NCBI GenBank assembly: GCA_030653435.1
Contig: JAURZI010000135.1
Location: 1-64,000, forward strand
DNA: 64,000 nt
DNA from: Methylovulum sp.
GTDB taxonomy: Bacteria; Pseudomonadota; Gammaproteobacteria; Methylococcales; Methylomonadaceae
Reading direction: 5' to 3'
Shown piece after piece: positions 54,672 to 63,539 of the stretch. The translations under genes were made by a program, and so were the position numbers. Within the stretch, counting starts at the first letter, position 1. Each line of letters begins with the position of its first letter. The notes under the pieces are model-generated. The model saw only the letters and a program-made list of their open reading frames with translations, searched no databases and was not told the origin of the DNA.

Positions 54672-55838
54672 TTATTTTGCAGTGGCTCGATAATATTCAA
54701 TCGCAGCAGCCACACCGCTGCCCGGCTGAATATCAAAACCGCTATCCAACATGGCCATTTCAACACCGGCAATTGCGCCCAGCATGGACACGTCGTTCAT
54801 GTCGCCGACGTGGCCGATGCGGAAGACTTTACCGGCAACTTCTGACAAACCTGCGCCCAGCGAGATATTGTATTTGCTGAATGCCGTGCTGATGACAGTG
54901 CGGGCATCCTTGTCTTCGGGGACGACTATCGCCGAAACGGTGTCGGATTCAAAACCGGCTTGGGCGCACAACGTCAAGCCCCAGGCGGCAATGGCTTTAC
55001 GGGTGCCTTCGGCCAAGCGGTGATGCCGGGCGTAGACATTTTCCATGCCTTCTTCCAACAGCATGTCCAGCGCTTTACGCAAGCCGTACAACAACGGCAG
55101 GTTAGGCGTGTAAGGCGTGTAACCCGAAGCGTTATTCGTCATTTGATCTTTCAAATCCAGGAAACAGCGCGGATATGTTGATGTTTCCACGGCTTGCAAG
55201 GCTTTTTGGCTGAATGCGACAAACGCACCGCCGGCCGGTAGCATAAAGCCTTTTTGCGAGCCGCTGATGGCACCGTCTACGCCCCATTCGTCCATGCGGA
55301 AATCCAGGCTGGCAATCGAGCTGACGCCGTCAACGAATAACAGTGCCGGGTGGTTTGCCGCATCCATCGCTTTGCGAGTACCGGCAATGTCACTGGTCAC
55401 GCCGGTAGCTGTTTCATTGTGCGTAGCTAAAACGGCTTTGATTTCGTGCCCAGTATCTTCTTTTAAACGCGCTTCCAGTTTGTCCAGGGGAATGCCTTTA
55501 CCCCAGGTTTCCTGGTGAATTTCAACGTAAAAACCTAGGCGTTTAGCCATTTCCGCCCATAAGTGACTGAATTGACCGAAGCGGTAAATCAATACCTTAT
55601 CGCCGGGATTTAAGCAGTTGGTCAACGCAATTTCCCAGCCCGCTGTGCCGGTTGCAGGAAAGATAAAAGCTTGTCCGGTTTCGGTCCTGAAGATTTTTTT
55701 CAGGTCGTTCAACAGCGGGGTCAGCAGTTTTGGGAAGGCCGGGGAACGGTGGTCTTCCATCGGGATATGCATTGCATTCAGGATTTCATTGGGTACATTG
55801 GTAGGGCCTGGGATATAGAGATGGTTACGACCAGCCAT
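54672..55838 (-). CDS. sga: Serine-glyoxylate aminotransferase
   Basis: PLP class V aminotransferase of 388 residues. It moves the amino group of serine to glyoxylate, giving hydroxypyruvate and glycine. The N-terminal GRNHLYIPGPTNVPNEIL, the THNETATGV segment, VDGVSSIASLDFRMDEWGVD and SGSQKGFMLPAG with the PLP lysine are present. AGAGG lies upstream of the ATG at 55838. It is divergent from mclA and in line with hprA. Confidence 0.96.
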   Translation of the reverse strand: MAGRNHLYIPGPTNVPNEILNAMHIPMEDHRSPAFPKLLTPLLNDLKKIFRTETGQAFIFPATGTAGWEIALTNCLNPGDKVLIYRFGQFSHLWAEMAKRLGFYVEIHQETWGKGIPLDKLEARLKEDTGHEIKAVLATHNETATGVTSDIAGTRKAMDAANHPALLFVDGVSSIASLDFRMDEWGVDGAISGSQKGFMLPAGGAFVAFSQKALQAVETSTYPRCFLDLKDQMTNNASGYTPYTPNLPLLYGLRKALDMLLEEGMENVYARHHRLAEGTRKAIAAWGLTLCAQAGFESDTVSAIVVPEDKDARTVISTAFSKYNISLGAGLSEVAGKVFRIGHVGDMNDVSMLGAIAGVEMAMLDSGFDIQPGSGVAAAIEYYRATAK

Positions 55839-56207
55839 GATTGCCTCTTTAAAAGTAGTTGATATTGGGGGGTTAACGGTTTATCGCGCACGGACGTGCT
55901 TGCAGGGATGCTGGGCAGCGGGTTTTCGTGGCTAAAAAACAGACGGCGTAGGTTGGATAAAACCTCAACTGCGACGATTACAGTATAAAGCAGCTTTCAG
56001 TTATTAAAAAGCCAAAGCCAAAAAACTGGGCATGATGACATAGCCACTCTTATTCAGCAAGATTTGATTAGAAAATTAACGCGGTAAAAATTGACTTTGC
56101 TTGGCCTGAAAGTAGAATGGGCGATTTATTTGTCTCTGGGTCATGCCAGAATTATTTTTTCAGGTATTGATTGGCAGTATGCTATCACTTAAGTTAGGAA
56201 TGTACAG
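55839..56207. other. Divergent control region of the serine-cycle genes
   Basis: A 369-bp gap between sga (minus) and mclA (plus) with no gene. It holds the mclA promoter listed separately. A promoter for sga was not clear. A shared regulator of both directions would bind here. Confidence 0.6.
56091..56118 (+). promoter_or_regulatory. Sigma-70-type promoter of mclA-mtkAB
   Basis: TTGACT (56091-56096) and TAGAAT (56113-56118) are 16 bases apart. Transcription would start near 56125, giving a leader of about 80 bases before the mclA ATG. Confidence 0.7.
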
Positions 56208-57158
56208 ATGAGTCACACTTTATATACAGCGTCAGTTCAACGGGTGCAACGCTGTGAATTAGCTGTTCCAGGGTCAAACCCTGATATGTTTGAAAAAGCT
56301 ATGAAAAGTGGCGCAGATTTTATTTTTCTGGATCTTGAAGACGCAGTGGCCCCTGATGATAAGTTGCGCGCCAGAAAAAACATTATCGAAGCGATCAATG
56401 ACTTGGACTGGAAAGGGCACGGTGTGACGATTTCGGTGCGTATCAACGGTCTGGATACGCAATATATGGTACGCGATGTCGTGGATTTGGTTGAGCAGTG
56501 CGGTGCGAAACTGGAGACTATCCTGATTCCTAAAGTTGGCGTTTATGCCGATGTCTATATGGTGGAAGCCATGCTTAACCAGCTGGAAATGCAACAGGGG
56601 TTAAAGAACAGGATCGGCATTGAAGCCCTGATCGAAACGGCATTGGGCATGGCCAATGTTGAGGATATTGCTCGCCAGGGCGCATCTGGCCGTCTCGAAG
56701 CCTTACATTTCGGTGTTGCCGATTATGCTGCCAGCAATCGTGCCAGAACGGTTAATATTGGCGGCTTGAACCCTGATTATCCCGGTGACCAATGGCATGC
56801 GGCAATCAGCCGCATGACGGTGGCCTGCCGCGCGTTCGGTTTGCGGCCGATTGACGGCCCATTCGGCGACTTTAAAGATCCTGAAGGTTTCACATTAGCG
56901 GCAAAACGTGCTGCAGCGCTGGGTTGCGAAGGTAAGTGGGCGATCCATCCCAGCCAAGTGGGACTGGCGAACGATGTTTTCACTCCTCCCGCTGAGGAAA
57001 TAGAAAAAGCCCAACGTATTTTGGCGGCTTTACAGGAAGCTGCGGCGCAGGGAAAAGGCGCCGCCGCCTTGGACGGCCGTCTAATCGACGCCGCATCAGA
57101 GAAAATGGCCAACAACGTGGTGCGGGCCGCCGAAGCAATCGCAGCTAAAAATAAATAA
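56208..57158 (+). CDS. mclA: Malyl-CoA lyase
   Basis: Serine-cycle enzyme of 316 residues (HpcH/HpaI family) that splits malyl-CoA to acetyl-CoA and glyoxylate. Visible: [34 protein letters not shown] (metal site), [13 protein letters not shown], and [23 protein letters not shown] lies about nine bases before the ATG. It is followed by mtkA and mtkB on the same strand, which make its substrate. Confidence 0.96.
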   Translation: MSHTLYTASVQRVQRCELAVPGSNPDMFEKAMKSGADFIFLDLEDAVAPDDKLRARKNIIEAINDLDWKGHGVTISVRINGLDTQYMVRDVVDLVEQCGAKLETILIPKVGVYADVYMVEAMLNQLEMQQGLKNRIGIEALIETALGMANVEDIARQGASGRLEALHFGVADYAASNRARTVNIGGLNPDYPGDQWHAAISRMTVACRAFGLRPIDGPFGDFKDPEGFTLAAKRAAALGCEGKWAIHPSQVGLANDVFTPPAEEIEKAQRILAALQEAAAQGKGAAALDGRLIDAASEKMANNVVRAAEAIAAKNK

Positions 57159-57237
57159 GCTTTTAGGGCGCATAATCATTGGCATGCAGGCGGTGTGGCA
57201 TGCCGGTTACAACAACAGTGACAACAACGGAGATGCT

Positions 57238-58419
57238 GTGGATATTCATGAGTATCAAGCGAAAGAAATTTTAAGCGGTTACGGTATAAAAATCGCTGAA
57301 GGCGGTCTGGCCTATAGCCCCGAAGATGCCGTGCAACGTGCCAGGGAAATCGGTGGGCATATTTGGGCGGTTAAAGCGCAAATTCATTCCGGCGCACGCG
57401 GTAAGGCTGGCGGCATTAAAATCTGCAAAACTCATGATGATGTTGAAGCGGCTGCGGAAGCTTTATTGGGCAAGCGTCTGGTTACGCACCAGACCGGGCC
57501 TGTCGGTAAGGTGTGTGCAAGGCTTTACGTGGAGGCCGGCACCGACATTGCCAAAGAATTGTATTTCTGTTTTCTCGTAGACCGCAGCTCGGAGCGCATT
57601 GTTATGGTCGGCTCTGCACAAGGCGGTATGGATATCGAAGAGTTGGCCGTTACGCAGCCTGATGCGATTACCAAAATCTATATTGAGCCAGCTGTGGGGT
57701 TGCAAGACTACCAGGCGCGTGAAATGGCTTTCGCGCTGGGCCTGGATACGGAAATTCTGAGCCATGCCGTTAAGACGATCCGGGGTTGTTATCGCGCTTT
57801 GCGTGATCTGGATGCCAGTATGCTGGAAATCAACCCGTTAGTAATTACCCGTAGTGGTGAGCTGGTAGCCTTGGATGCGAAAATGGGCTTCGATGAAAAC
57901 GCCTTGTTCCGGCAACAAAAAATATCCGAGCTGCGTGATAAAACCCAGGAAGACCCGCGCGAAACGGCCGCCGCAGACCGGGGCCTGAGCTATGTCGGTC
58001 TGGACGGCGACATCGGCTGCATGATTAACGGCGCGGGTCTCGCGATGGCGACGATGGACATGATTAAGCTGGCGGGTGGCGAACCGGCCAATTTCCTCGA
58101 TGTTGGTGGCGGCGCATCGGCCGAACGCACCGAAAAAGCGTTTCGCTTGGTGCTGGCCGATAAAAACGTTAAGGCGATGCTGGTGAATATTTTTGCCGGT
58201 ATCAACCGTTGCGACTGGATTGCCGAAGGCGTCGTGCAGGCGGTCAGGAAAATCGACATGAAAGTGCCTCTGATTGTCAGACTTTCTGGCACTAATGTTG
58301 AAGAAGGGCGGCGGATTATCGCGGGCAGCGGGCTGCCTATCATTACTGCGGAAACGTTGGCGGAAGCGGCGGAAAAAGCCGTTCAGGCGCGTAATGAAGT
58401 TGTTGCAAGAGAGGCTTGA
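57238..58419 (+). CDS. mtkA: Malate-CoA ligase (malate thiokinase) beta subunit
   Basis: ATP-grasp subunit of malate thiokinase (393 residues), close in sequence type to SucC. It makes malyl-CoA from malate, CoA and ATP. The start is a GTG at 57238, giving [15 protein letters not shown] at the N terminus, with GGAG six bases upstream; an in-frame ATG at 57184 would add 18 unlike residues. Family motifs include [29 protein letters not shown] and [13 protein letters not shown]. The gene lies eight bases before mtkB. Confidence 0.95.
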   Translation: MDIHEYQAKEILSGYGIKIAEGGLAYSPEDAVQRAREIGGHIWAVKAQIHSGARGKAGGIKICKTHDDVEAAAEALLGKRLVTHQTGPVGKVCARLYVEAGTDIAKELYFCFLVDRSSERIVMVGSAQGGMDIEELAVTQPDAITKIYIEPAVGLQDYQAREMAFALGLDTEILSHAVKTIRGCYRALRDLDASMLEINPLVITRSGELVALDAKMGFDENALFRQQKISELRDKTQEDPRETAAADRGLSYVGLDGDIGCMINGAGLAMATMDMIKLAGGEPANFLDVGGGASAERTEKAFRLVLADKNVKAMLVNIFAGINRCDWIAEGVVQAVRKIDMKVPLIVRLSGTNVEEGRRIIAGSGLPIITAETLAEAAEKAVQARNEVVAREA

Positions 58420-58426
58420 GGAACTT

Positions 58427-59314
58427 ATGGCTATTTTAATTAACGAAACCACCCGTATTATCGTCCAAGGCTTCACCGGAAAAATTGGTTCTTTCCATGC
58501 CCAGGACATGATGAATTACGGCTCTTTGGTTGTGGGCGGCGTCACGCCGGGAAAGGGCGGACAAACCCATCTGGGTTTACCGGTTTTTAATACCGTGAAG
58601 GAAGCTGTGCAACAAGCGGAGGCCGAGGCCAGCATTATTTTCGTGCCGCCGGCTTTTGCCGCCGACTCCATTATCGAGGCCGCCGATGCCGGCATTAAAT
58701 ACTGTGTGGCGATTACCGATGGCATCCCTACCCAGGATATGATGACGGTAAAAAGCTTTTTGCGCCGTTTTGCCAAAGAAGACCGTATGGTTTTGACGGG
58801 TCCCAATTGTGCGGGCACGATCAGTCCAGGGCGCTCAATGCTGGGCATTATGCCCGGACACATCTATATGCAGGGCAATGTGGGCATCGTCGGACGTTCC
58901 GGTACCTTAGGTTATGAAGCCGCCGACCAGATGAAGCGTTTGGGGATAGGCATTTCGACCTCGGTCGGCATCGGCGGCGACCCGATTAACGGCAGTTCGC
59001 ACCGTGATGTACTGGAGCTATTCGAACAGGATCCGGAAACCAAAGTCGTGCTCATGATAGGCGAAATTGGCGGGCCGCAAGAAGTCGATGCCGGATTCTT
59101 CGCCAGGGATCACATGACTAAGCCGGTAGTCGCTTATATAGCGGGTCTGACCGCGCCGGAAGGCCGCCGCATGGGGCATGCCGGGGCGATCATTTCTTCT
59201 GCCGGTGAAAGCGCATCGGAAAAAGTCGCATTATTGCGGGAATTGGGCGTGACGATCTGTCCGACTCCGGCGGCGATGGGTGCGACTATTGCTGAAGTTT
59301 TGGCTAACATATAA
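58427..59314 (+). CDS. mtkB: Malate-CoA ligase (malate thiokinase) alpha subunit
   Basis: CoA-binding subunit of malate thiokinase, 295 residues, SucD-like. TTRIIVQGFTGKIGSFHAQDM, GGVTPGKGGQTHLGLPVF, VLTGPNCAGTISPG and the phosphohistidine region MGHAGAIISSAGESASEK are present. GAGGA lies four bases before the ATG at 58427; a longer in-frame ORF from 58274 runs inside mtkA and is not the real start. It closes the mclA-mtkAB operon. Confidence 0.96.
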   Translation: MAILINETTRIIVQGFTGKIGSFHAQDMMNYGSLVVGGVTPGKGGQTHLGLPVFNTVKEAVQQAEAEASIIFVPPAFAADSIIEAADAGIKYCVAITDGIPTQDMMTVKSFLRRFAKEDRMVLTGPNCAGTISPGRSMLGIMPGHIYMQGNVGIVGRSGTLGYEAADQMKRLGIGISTSVGIGGDPINGSSHRDVLELFEQDPETKVVLMIGEIGGPQEVDAGFFARDHMTKPVVAYIAGLTAPEGRRMGHAGAIISSAGESASEKVALLRELGVTICPTPAAMGATIAEVLANI

Positions 59315-59399
59315 TCTTAGCCTGTTACCCATGATTAAGGCGCTGGCTAATGGCTTCCTTGATAAGGCTCATACCGCCGTTATTGGCTTTTCAAACCGG

Positions 59400-60305
59400 T
59401 CAGTGGTTAGCTGCCAGCGCTTCATCTAATGCGTTGTCCAGCAGCGGATAACGGAACTGGAATCCTTGCTCCAGCAGGCGTTCCGGTATGACGCGTTGGC
59501 TGCCTAACACCAACCCTGACATTTCCCCCAGCAGCAGCTTTAATAGGCCCGTCGGCACCGGTAGCAGGGCAGGGCGCTTTAAGCTGTGCGCCAGCGTTTG
59601 CGTGAATTCGCTGTTGGTCACCGGATGGGGCGCGGTTGCATTATAAGCGCCTTGCATCGAAGGCGTGTCTATCATAGCCAGGGCGATAGCTATCCAGTCA
59701 TCCCTGTGGATCCAGGACATCCATTGTTGTCCACTGCCTAAACGCCCGCCCAGACCCAGCTGAAAAGGCAACCGCATGCGTTGCAACAAGCCACCGTCCC
59801 CGGCCAGCACTAATCCGGTCCTAATCAGACAGACTCTGGTGCCGAGTTCCGCGGCCCGGATTGTGGCCTGTTCCCAGTCTTTGCAGAGTTCCGCCGCAAA
59901 ATCATCCGCTCCTGCGGATTGTTCAGTTAATAGGGTGTCGCCTTGGTCGCCGTAGTAGCCGATGGCGGAGCCGCTAATCAACAGCTCAGGTTTTACCTCA
60001 CTGTTCGCCATCCACTCCAACAATTGTTCGGTAAGCTGGATGCGGCTAGATCTAATCAGTTGTTTACGGCTAGCGTTCCAACGGCCATCAAAAATCGGCG
60101 CACCTGCCAGATTGATGACGACAGGGTAACTGTCTTCCGGCATGAGTTCATTGAGATTGCCCAGGGCTTGGGTATCGGGGCCGCATAGTTTGGCGACAGA
60201 TTCAGGCTTGCGGCTTAATACGCTGACTGCGTGGCCTTGTGCGGACAGCTTGCGTGTTAAGGCGCTACCGATGAAGCCTGTGCCGCCGGTAATCAGTATG
60301 TTCAT
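59400..60305 (-). CDS. TIGR01777 family sugar-epimerase-like SDR (YfcH-like)
   Basis: Extended SDR of 301 residues. MNILITGGTGFIGSALTRKL is the nucleotide motif; NLAGAPIFDGRWNASRKQLI and SGSAIGYYGDQGD are typical of the TIGR01777 group. The C-terminal part ends with a DUF1731-type region (GSQRVIPERLLEQGFQFRYP). The group is widely conserved but its reaction is unknown. It stands alone, convergent with mtkB. Confidence 0.9.
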   Translation of the reverse strand: MNILITGGTGFIGSALTRKLSAQGHAVSVLSRKPESVAKLCGPDTQALGNLNELMPEDSYPVVINLAGAPIFDGRWNASRKQLIRSSRIQLTEQLLEWMANSEVKPELLISGSAIGYYGDQGDTLLTEQSAGADDFAAELCKDWEQATIRAAELGTRVCLIRTGLVLAGDGGLLQRMRLPFQLGLGGRLGSGQQWMSWIHRDDWIAIALAMIDTPSMQGAYNATAPHPVTNSEFTQTLAHSLKRPALLPVPTGLLKLLLGEMSGLVLGSQRVIPERLLEQGFQFRYPLLDNALDEALAANH

Positions 60306-60426
60306 GATAATGTCCTCATAGTGTTAATAACTCTCAGTGTTGATGCCTGGACAAAACAGCGGGTTGCTGTAGTGGCGCATTATATTTAGCAATGTACATA
60401 TTTTGTTCATATTTTGTATAGGTATA

Positions 60427-60598
60427 TTGACAATTGTGTTTTGGGCGGGTAAGTTGCTAATCAAGATTGCATCGATGTGATCGCCGTATTTAGGCCGACC
60501 ATAATAAACCTTATGTCAGGCCATGGTCATTTAATAGGGCCGTTTTTACCGCATCCTCCTCTATACCCTCCCGAATTGTTTTCTGGAGGGTTTTTTTT
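60427..60598 (+). ncRNA. Candidate small RNA or leader with intrinsic terminator
   Basis: A clean terminator, ACCCTCC (60565-60571) with GGAGGGT (60585-60591) plus eight T, lies where no upstream plus-strand gene could end. A TTGACA at 60427-60432 could start a short transcript, though the minus-ten region (TAAGTT) is poor. The unit could be a small RNA or an attenuated leader of the gene at 60620. No known riboswitch was recognised. Confidence 0.4.
60565..60598 (+). terminator. Rho-independent terminator ahead of a hypothetical gene
   Basis: A seven-bp stem ACCCTCC/GGAGGGT with a 13-base loop, followed by eight T. It lies between divergent genes and only 22 bases before the start of the next gene. 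See the candidate small RNA entry. Confidence 0.85.
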
Positions 60599-60619
60599 AG
60601 CTATTGATGGGTGACCTGG

Positions 60620-61039
60620 ATGAATGTCAAGATGCCTAACCGTATGCAAGCCATTCGGCTGCTAATTGAAGTCAATTTTTATTTCGCCGTTGTTGCGTTG
60701 ATGTTCGCAAGCATTTGCTCGGTGACCGACGCGTCGTTTTTTGAATTTAACGAGGCGTTATACGGTGCATTAGACAATAATCTGCGTATGATGATGGTTA
60801 ATCTGGGGATTACAGAGGCGGTCGTGCTGGGCTATTGCTGGTTTAGCAAGAGCTTCCGCTACATGGTGCTAGTGGGATTTTTTTTGTTGCTGATGATAGG
60901 ATCGCTGGAATTCTACGGCGAAGTGAATACGGTCGCTATTGACGCCAATTTTTCGCTGTTCTTCATGTACACCGGGCTATCGCATATGTTGTTTGGCCTG
61001 CTGAAAACTGGCGAGAAAAAACCTGTTGCCCAGGATTAA
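60620..61039 (+). CDS. Hypothetical four-helix membrane protein
   Basis: Protein of 139 residues with about four predicted membrane helices (near 12-35, 58-76, 80-100 and 112-130 of the ATG form). No family motif was recognised. The chosen ATG is 60620; a GTG at 60611 would add three residues. A terminator sits just upstream, so expression may depend on readthrough or an extra promoter. It is convergent with the YdjM-like gene. Confidence 0.65.
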   Translation: MNVKMPNRMQAIRLLIEVNFYFAVVALMFASICSVTDASFFEFNEALYGALDNNLRMMMVNLGITEAVVLGYCWFSKSFRYMVLVGFFLLLMIGSLEFYGEVNTVAIDANFSLFFMYTGLSHMLFGLLKTGEKKPVAQD

Positions 61040-61053
61040 AACACCAACGCCGC

Positions 61054-61722
61054 TTAACGGTAATGCACGCCTGCAAGCACAGCATGAACTAATGGCAGTG
61101 GCGACGGTGCCAGCCAGTACATCCCTATGGTAGCCATCATCATTAATGCAGACGCGGTCATATTGCTGTAGCTGCATAATTTAAGCGCCGTGCCGAACGA
61201 TTTTTTCATCCTCGAATTGGTTAAATCAACGCTGTAGATTTCATCCAGCGCTAAATGCGTGATAAACCCCAGCGCGATGAAGATGCCGTTCAGCCACGCA
61301 TGCACTAAATTCCAATGCAGTAAATAATAGCTGATACAAGCGGCCTGTAGGGCAAAAAACAAGGCAGCCAATAAGGAATGGAAAACGCCGCGATGCTCGG
61401 TAAAGCGCTTGAATAACGCTGATATGCCATAGCGGATCACCAGATAGCCGGCTGCGGCAAGGATTAATAACCGATGTGGGGCATAGCTGTTTTTAAATAT
61501 CTGGACTATAGCGCACATGCCCAGCACTGCCAATAAACTGAATAACAGATTGACCGGCCTGGAATTGTTGGCATCAATATCCGGTAGCATGCCGCCGACG
61601 ATGCCCAGGAAAATAAACCAGGGCGTATGGGTATAGGCAATCAGGTGCAGGTTGACCGCTATACCGGCGGCTGCGGTGCTGGTTAGGATTGATACCGATA
61701 AATGGGTTTTGAAATTGGCCAT
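61054..61722 (-). CDS. YdjM-like membrane-bound metal-dependent hydrolase
   Basis: Membrane protein of 222 residues of the YdjM (DUF457-type) family. MANFKTHLSVSILTSTAAAG at the start, GGMLPDIDANNSRP and TEHRGVFHSLLAALFF supply the usual Asp/His ligands. About five helices are predicted. The family is LexA-induced in E. coli; I see no LexA box here. Function is not known. Confidence 0.87.
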   Translation of the reverse strand: MANFKTHLSVSILTSTAAAGIAVNLHLIAYTHTPWFIFLGIVGGMLPDIDANNSRPVNLLFSLLAVLGMCAIVQIFKNSYAPHRLLILAAAGYLVIRYGISALFKRFTEHRGVFHSLLAALFFALQAACISYYLLHWNLVHAWLNGIFIALGFITHLALDEIYSVDLTNSRMKKSFGTALKLCSYSNMTASALMMMATIGMYWLAPSPLPLVHAVLAGVHYR

Positions 61723-61851
61723 GACGTGATAATCTTTTAAAAGACCGATGTCCTTATCATTAAGCTACTATAAGCGGTCGTCATTCAGTTTCTTAGGTAG
61801 GCTACGCATCGCGTACCTGGATAGCAGGCGTCATTAAAACAGACGTGCAGT

Positions 61852-63537
61852 TTAGCGCCGGATAGGGTATGCCTCGACCACGGCCCGCCCTTCGCCACGG
61901 CGATCACTCGCTGCGCTCAGCGTATGCGTCATTTTATCCAACATGACGGCTTGCATATCGCCGTACCGGTACCGTGCCGGTTTGGTTTGATGGCCTAGTG
62001 CGGCAAGGCCGTCGAGTTCAGCGGCGGTCAATGCCCCGGCTTCATATTCCAGCACATCGGGGATGAACTGATGGTGGTAGCGCGGCAGGTTTACCCAGGA
62101 TTCCGGAGCGTTGCCTTGGGCAAAATCGAGTGCAGCCAGCAAGACCATAGTCGAGATACGGCTGCCGCCGGGCGTGCCCACTACCGCAATGCGGGCGCCA
62201 TCGTCGAGAAATGTCGGCGTCATGCTCGACAACATGCGCTTGCCAGGCGCTATTGCATTGGCGGAGCCGCCGACCAGCCCGTAGCCGTTCATGCCGTCTT
62301 TGCTGCTGACAAAATCATCCATTTCATCATTGAGTAACACGCCGGTGTCCTCTGCGACAAAACCCGAACCAAACGGAAAATTGATGCTTAAGGTGGCAGC
62401 CACGCGGTTGCCCTCGTCGTCAATCATCGAAAAATGCGTGGTATGGGTGCCGCCGGGTTGCGGCGTGCTATACCCGGACAGCAAGGCGCTGGGCAAGGCG
62501 TGGTCAGTGCGTATGCTGCTGCGTAAGCCGGCGGCGTAATCGGGGCTCAGCAAGCGCTTAAGCGGTATGTCGATAAAGTCGCTATCACCCAGGTATAAGG
62601 CGCGGTCGTGATAGGCGCGGCGCATCGCCTCGGTTATCAGGTGGATGCGGGTGACGGCGTCGCTGTGTTGCAGATCATAGTCCGCGAGTATGTTCAGCGC
62701 CTCTATCAGCACTATGCCGCCGGATGATGATGGCGCTGCGCTGGTGATTTTTATGCCGTGATAATCGCCGGTGACGGGTTTGCGTTCGACGATGTGATAG
62801 CTGTCCAGGTCTTGTTGGGTCCAGATGCCACCTGCTTTGCCAACACTGGCGATCAATTGGCTTGCGGTGTAGCCACGGTAGAAACCGGCATGGCCGGATT
62901 CCGCCAGGCGGCCTAAGGTACGGGCCAGATCGGCTTGCCGCAGTATCGAGTAGGTTGCCGGAAGCTCGCCATCCATTAAAAATAGACGGGCTGTTTGCGG
63001 GTATTTTTTGATGATATCAGCCCTGAATGCCAGCAGTTTTAGGTGTTTGGCGCTAATGGCAAAGCCTGTCTGGGCATATCTGATGGCGGGCTTCAGGCTT
63101 TCTGACAGCGGCAAACGGCCATATTTTTCCGACAAATGCACCAGCGCGGCCGGCAGTCCCGGTATCGCGGCGGCTAATGCGCCATCCAGCGACAGTTTTG
63201 GGATAACCTGACCGTCCTTGTCCAGGAACATGTCTTTGCTTGCCGCCAGCGGGGCTTTTTCTCGTCCGTCTATCAGCGTGTCCAGCGCGTCTTGTTCCCT
63301 GTGCAGCAACCAGTAACCGCCGCCGCCCAAACCCGAACTGCCGGGTTCAACAACCGCTAGCGCAGCGCTTACGGCAACGGCGGCATCGAAGACATTACCG
63401 CCATTACGGATAATTTCAAAACCGGCTTCGGTGGCTAAGGGATGCGCGCTGGCGATGGCGATTTTATGGGCATCTGCGTGGCTGTGGGTACAGGCTATTA
63501 AACAGAGGATGAAGGCTATAGCGTATCGTTTTTGCAT
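61852..63537 (-). CDS. ggt: Gamma-glutamyltranspeptidase
   Basis: Periplasmic gamma-glutamyltransferase of 561 residues, with a signal peptide ending in SHA. It splits glutathione and related gamma-glutamyl compounds. It is made as a proenzyme cut before the nucleophile threonine in THTTHFSMIDDEGNRVAATL (near residue 368). SGLGGGGYWLLH and the C-terminal GSRISTMVLLAALDFAQGN are typical. It is 2 bases after the stop of the upstream phosphoesterase on the same strand, so cotranscription is likely. Confidence 0.95.
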   Translation of the reverse strand: MQKRYAIAFILCLIACTHSHADAHKIAIASAHPLATEAGFEIIRNGGNVFDAAVAVSAALAVVEPGSSGLGGGGYWLLHREQDALDTLIDGREKAPLAASKDMFLDKDGQVIPKLSLDGALAAAIPGLPAALVHLSEKYGRLPLSESLKPAIRYAQTGFAISAKHLKLLAFRADIIKKYPQTARLFLMDGELPATYSILRQADLARTLGRLAESGHAGFYRGYTASQLIASVGKAGGIWTQQDLDSYHIVERKPVTGDYHGIKITSAAPSSSGGIVLIEALNILADYDLQHSDAVTRIHLITEAMRRAYHDRALYLGDSDFIDIPLKRLLSPDYAAGLRSSIRTDHALPSALLSGYSTPQPGGTHTTHFSMIDDEGNRVAATLSINFPFGSGFVAEDTGVLLNDEMDDFVSSKDGMNGYGLVGGSANAIAPGKRMLSSMTPTFLDDGARIAVVGTPGGSRISTMVLLAALDFAQGNAPESWVNLPRYHHQFIPDVLEYEAGALTAAELDGLAALGHQTKPARYRYGDMQAVMLDKMTHTLSAASDRRGEGRAVVEAYPIRR

Positions 63538-63539
63538 GG

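Noticed and set aside
57184-57237. N-terminal extension of MtkA from an upstream ATG
   Set aside because: The GTG at 57238 has a better ribosome site and gives the family N terminus DIHEYQAKE.
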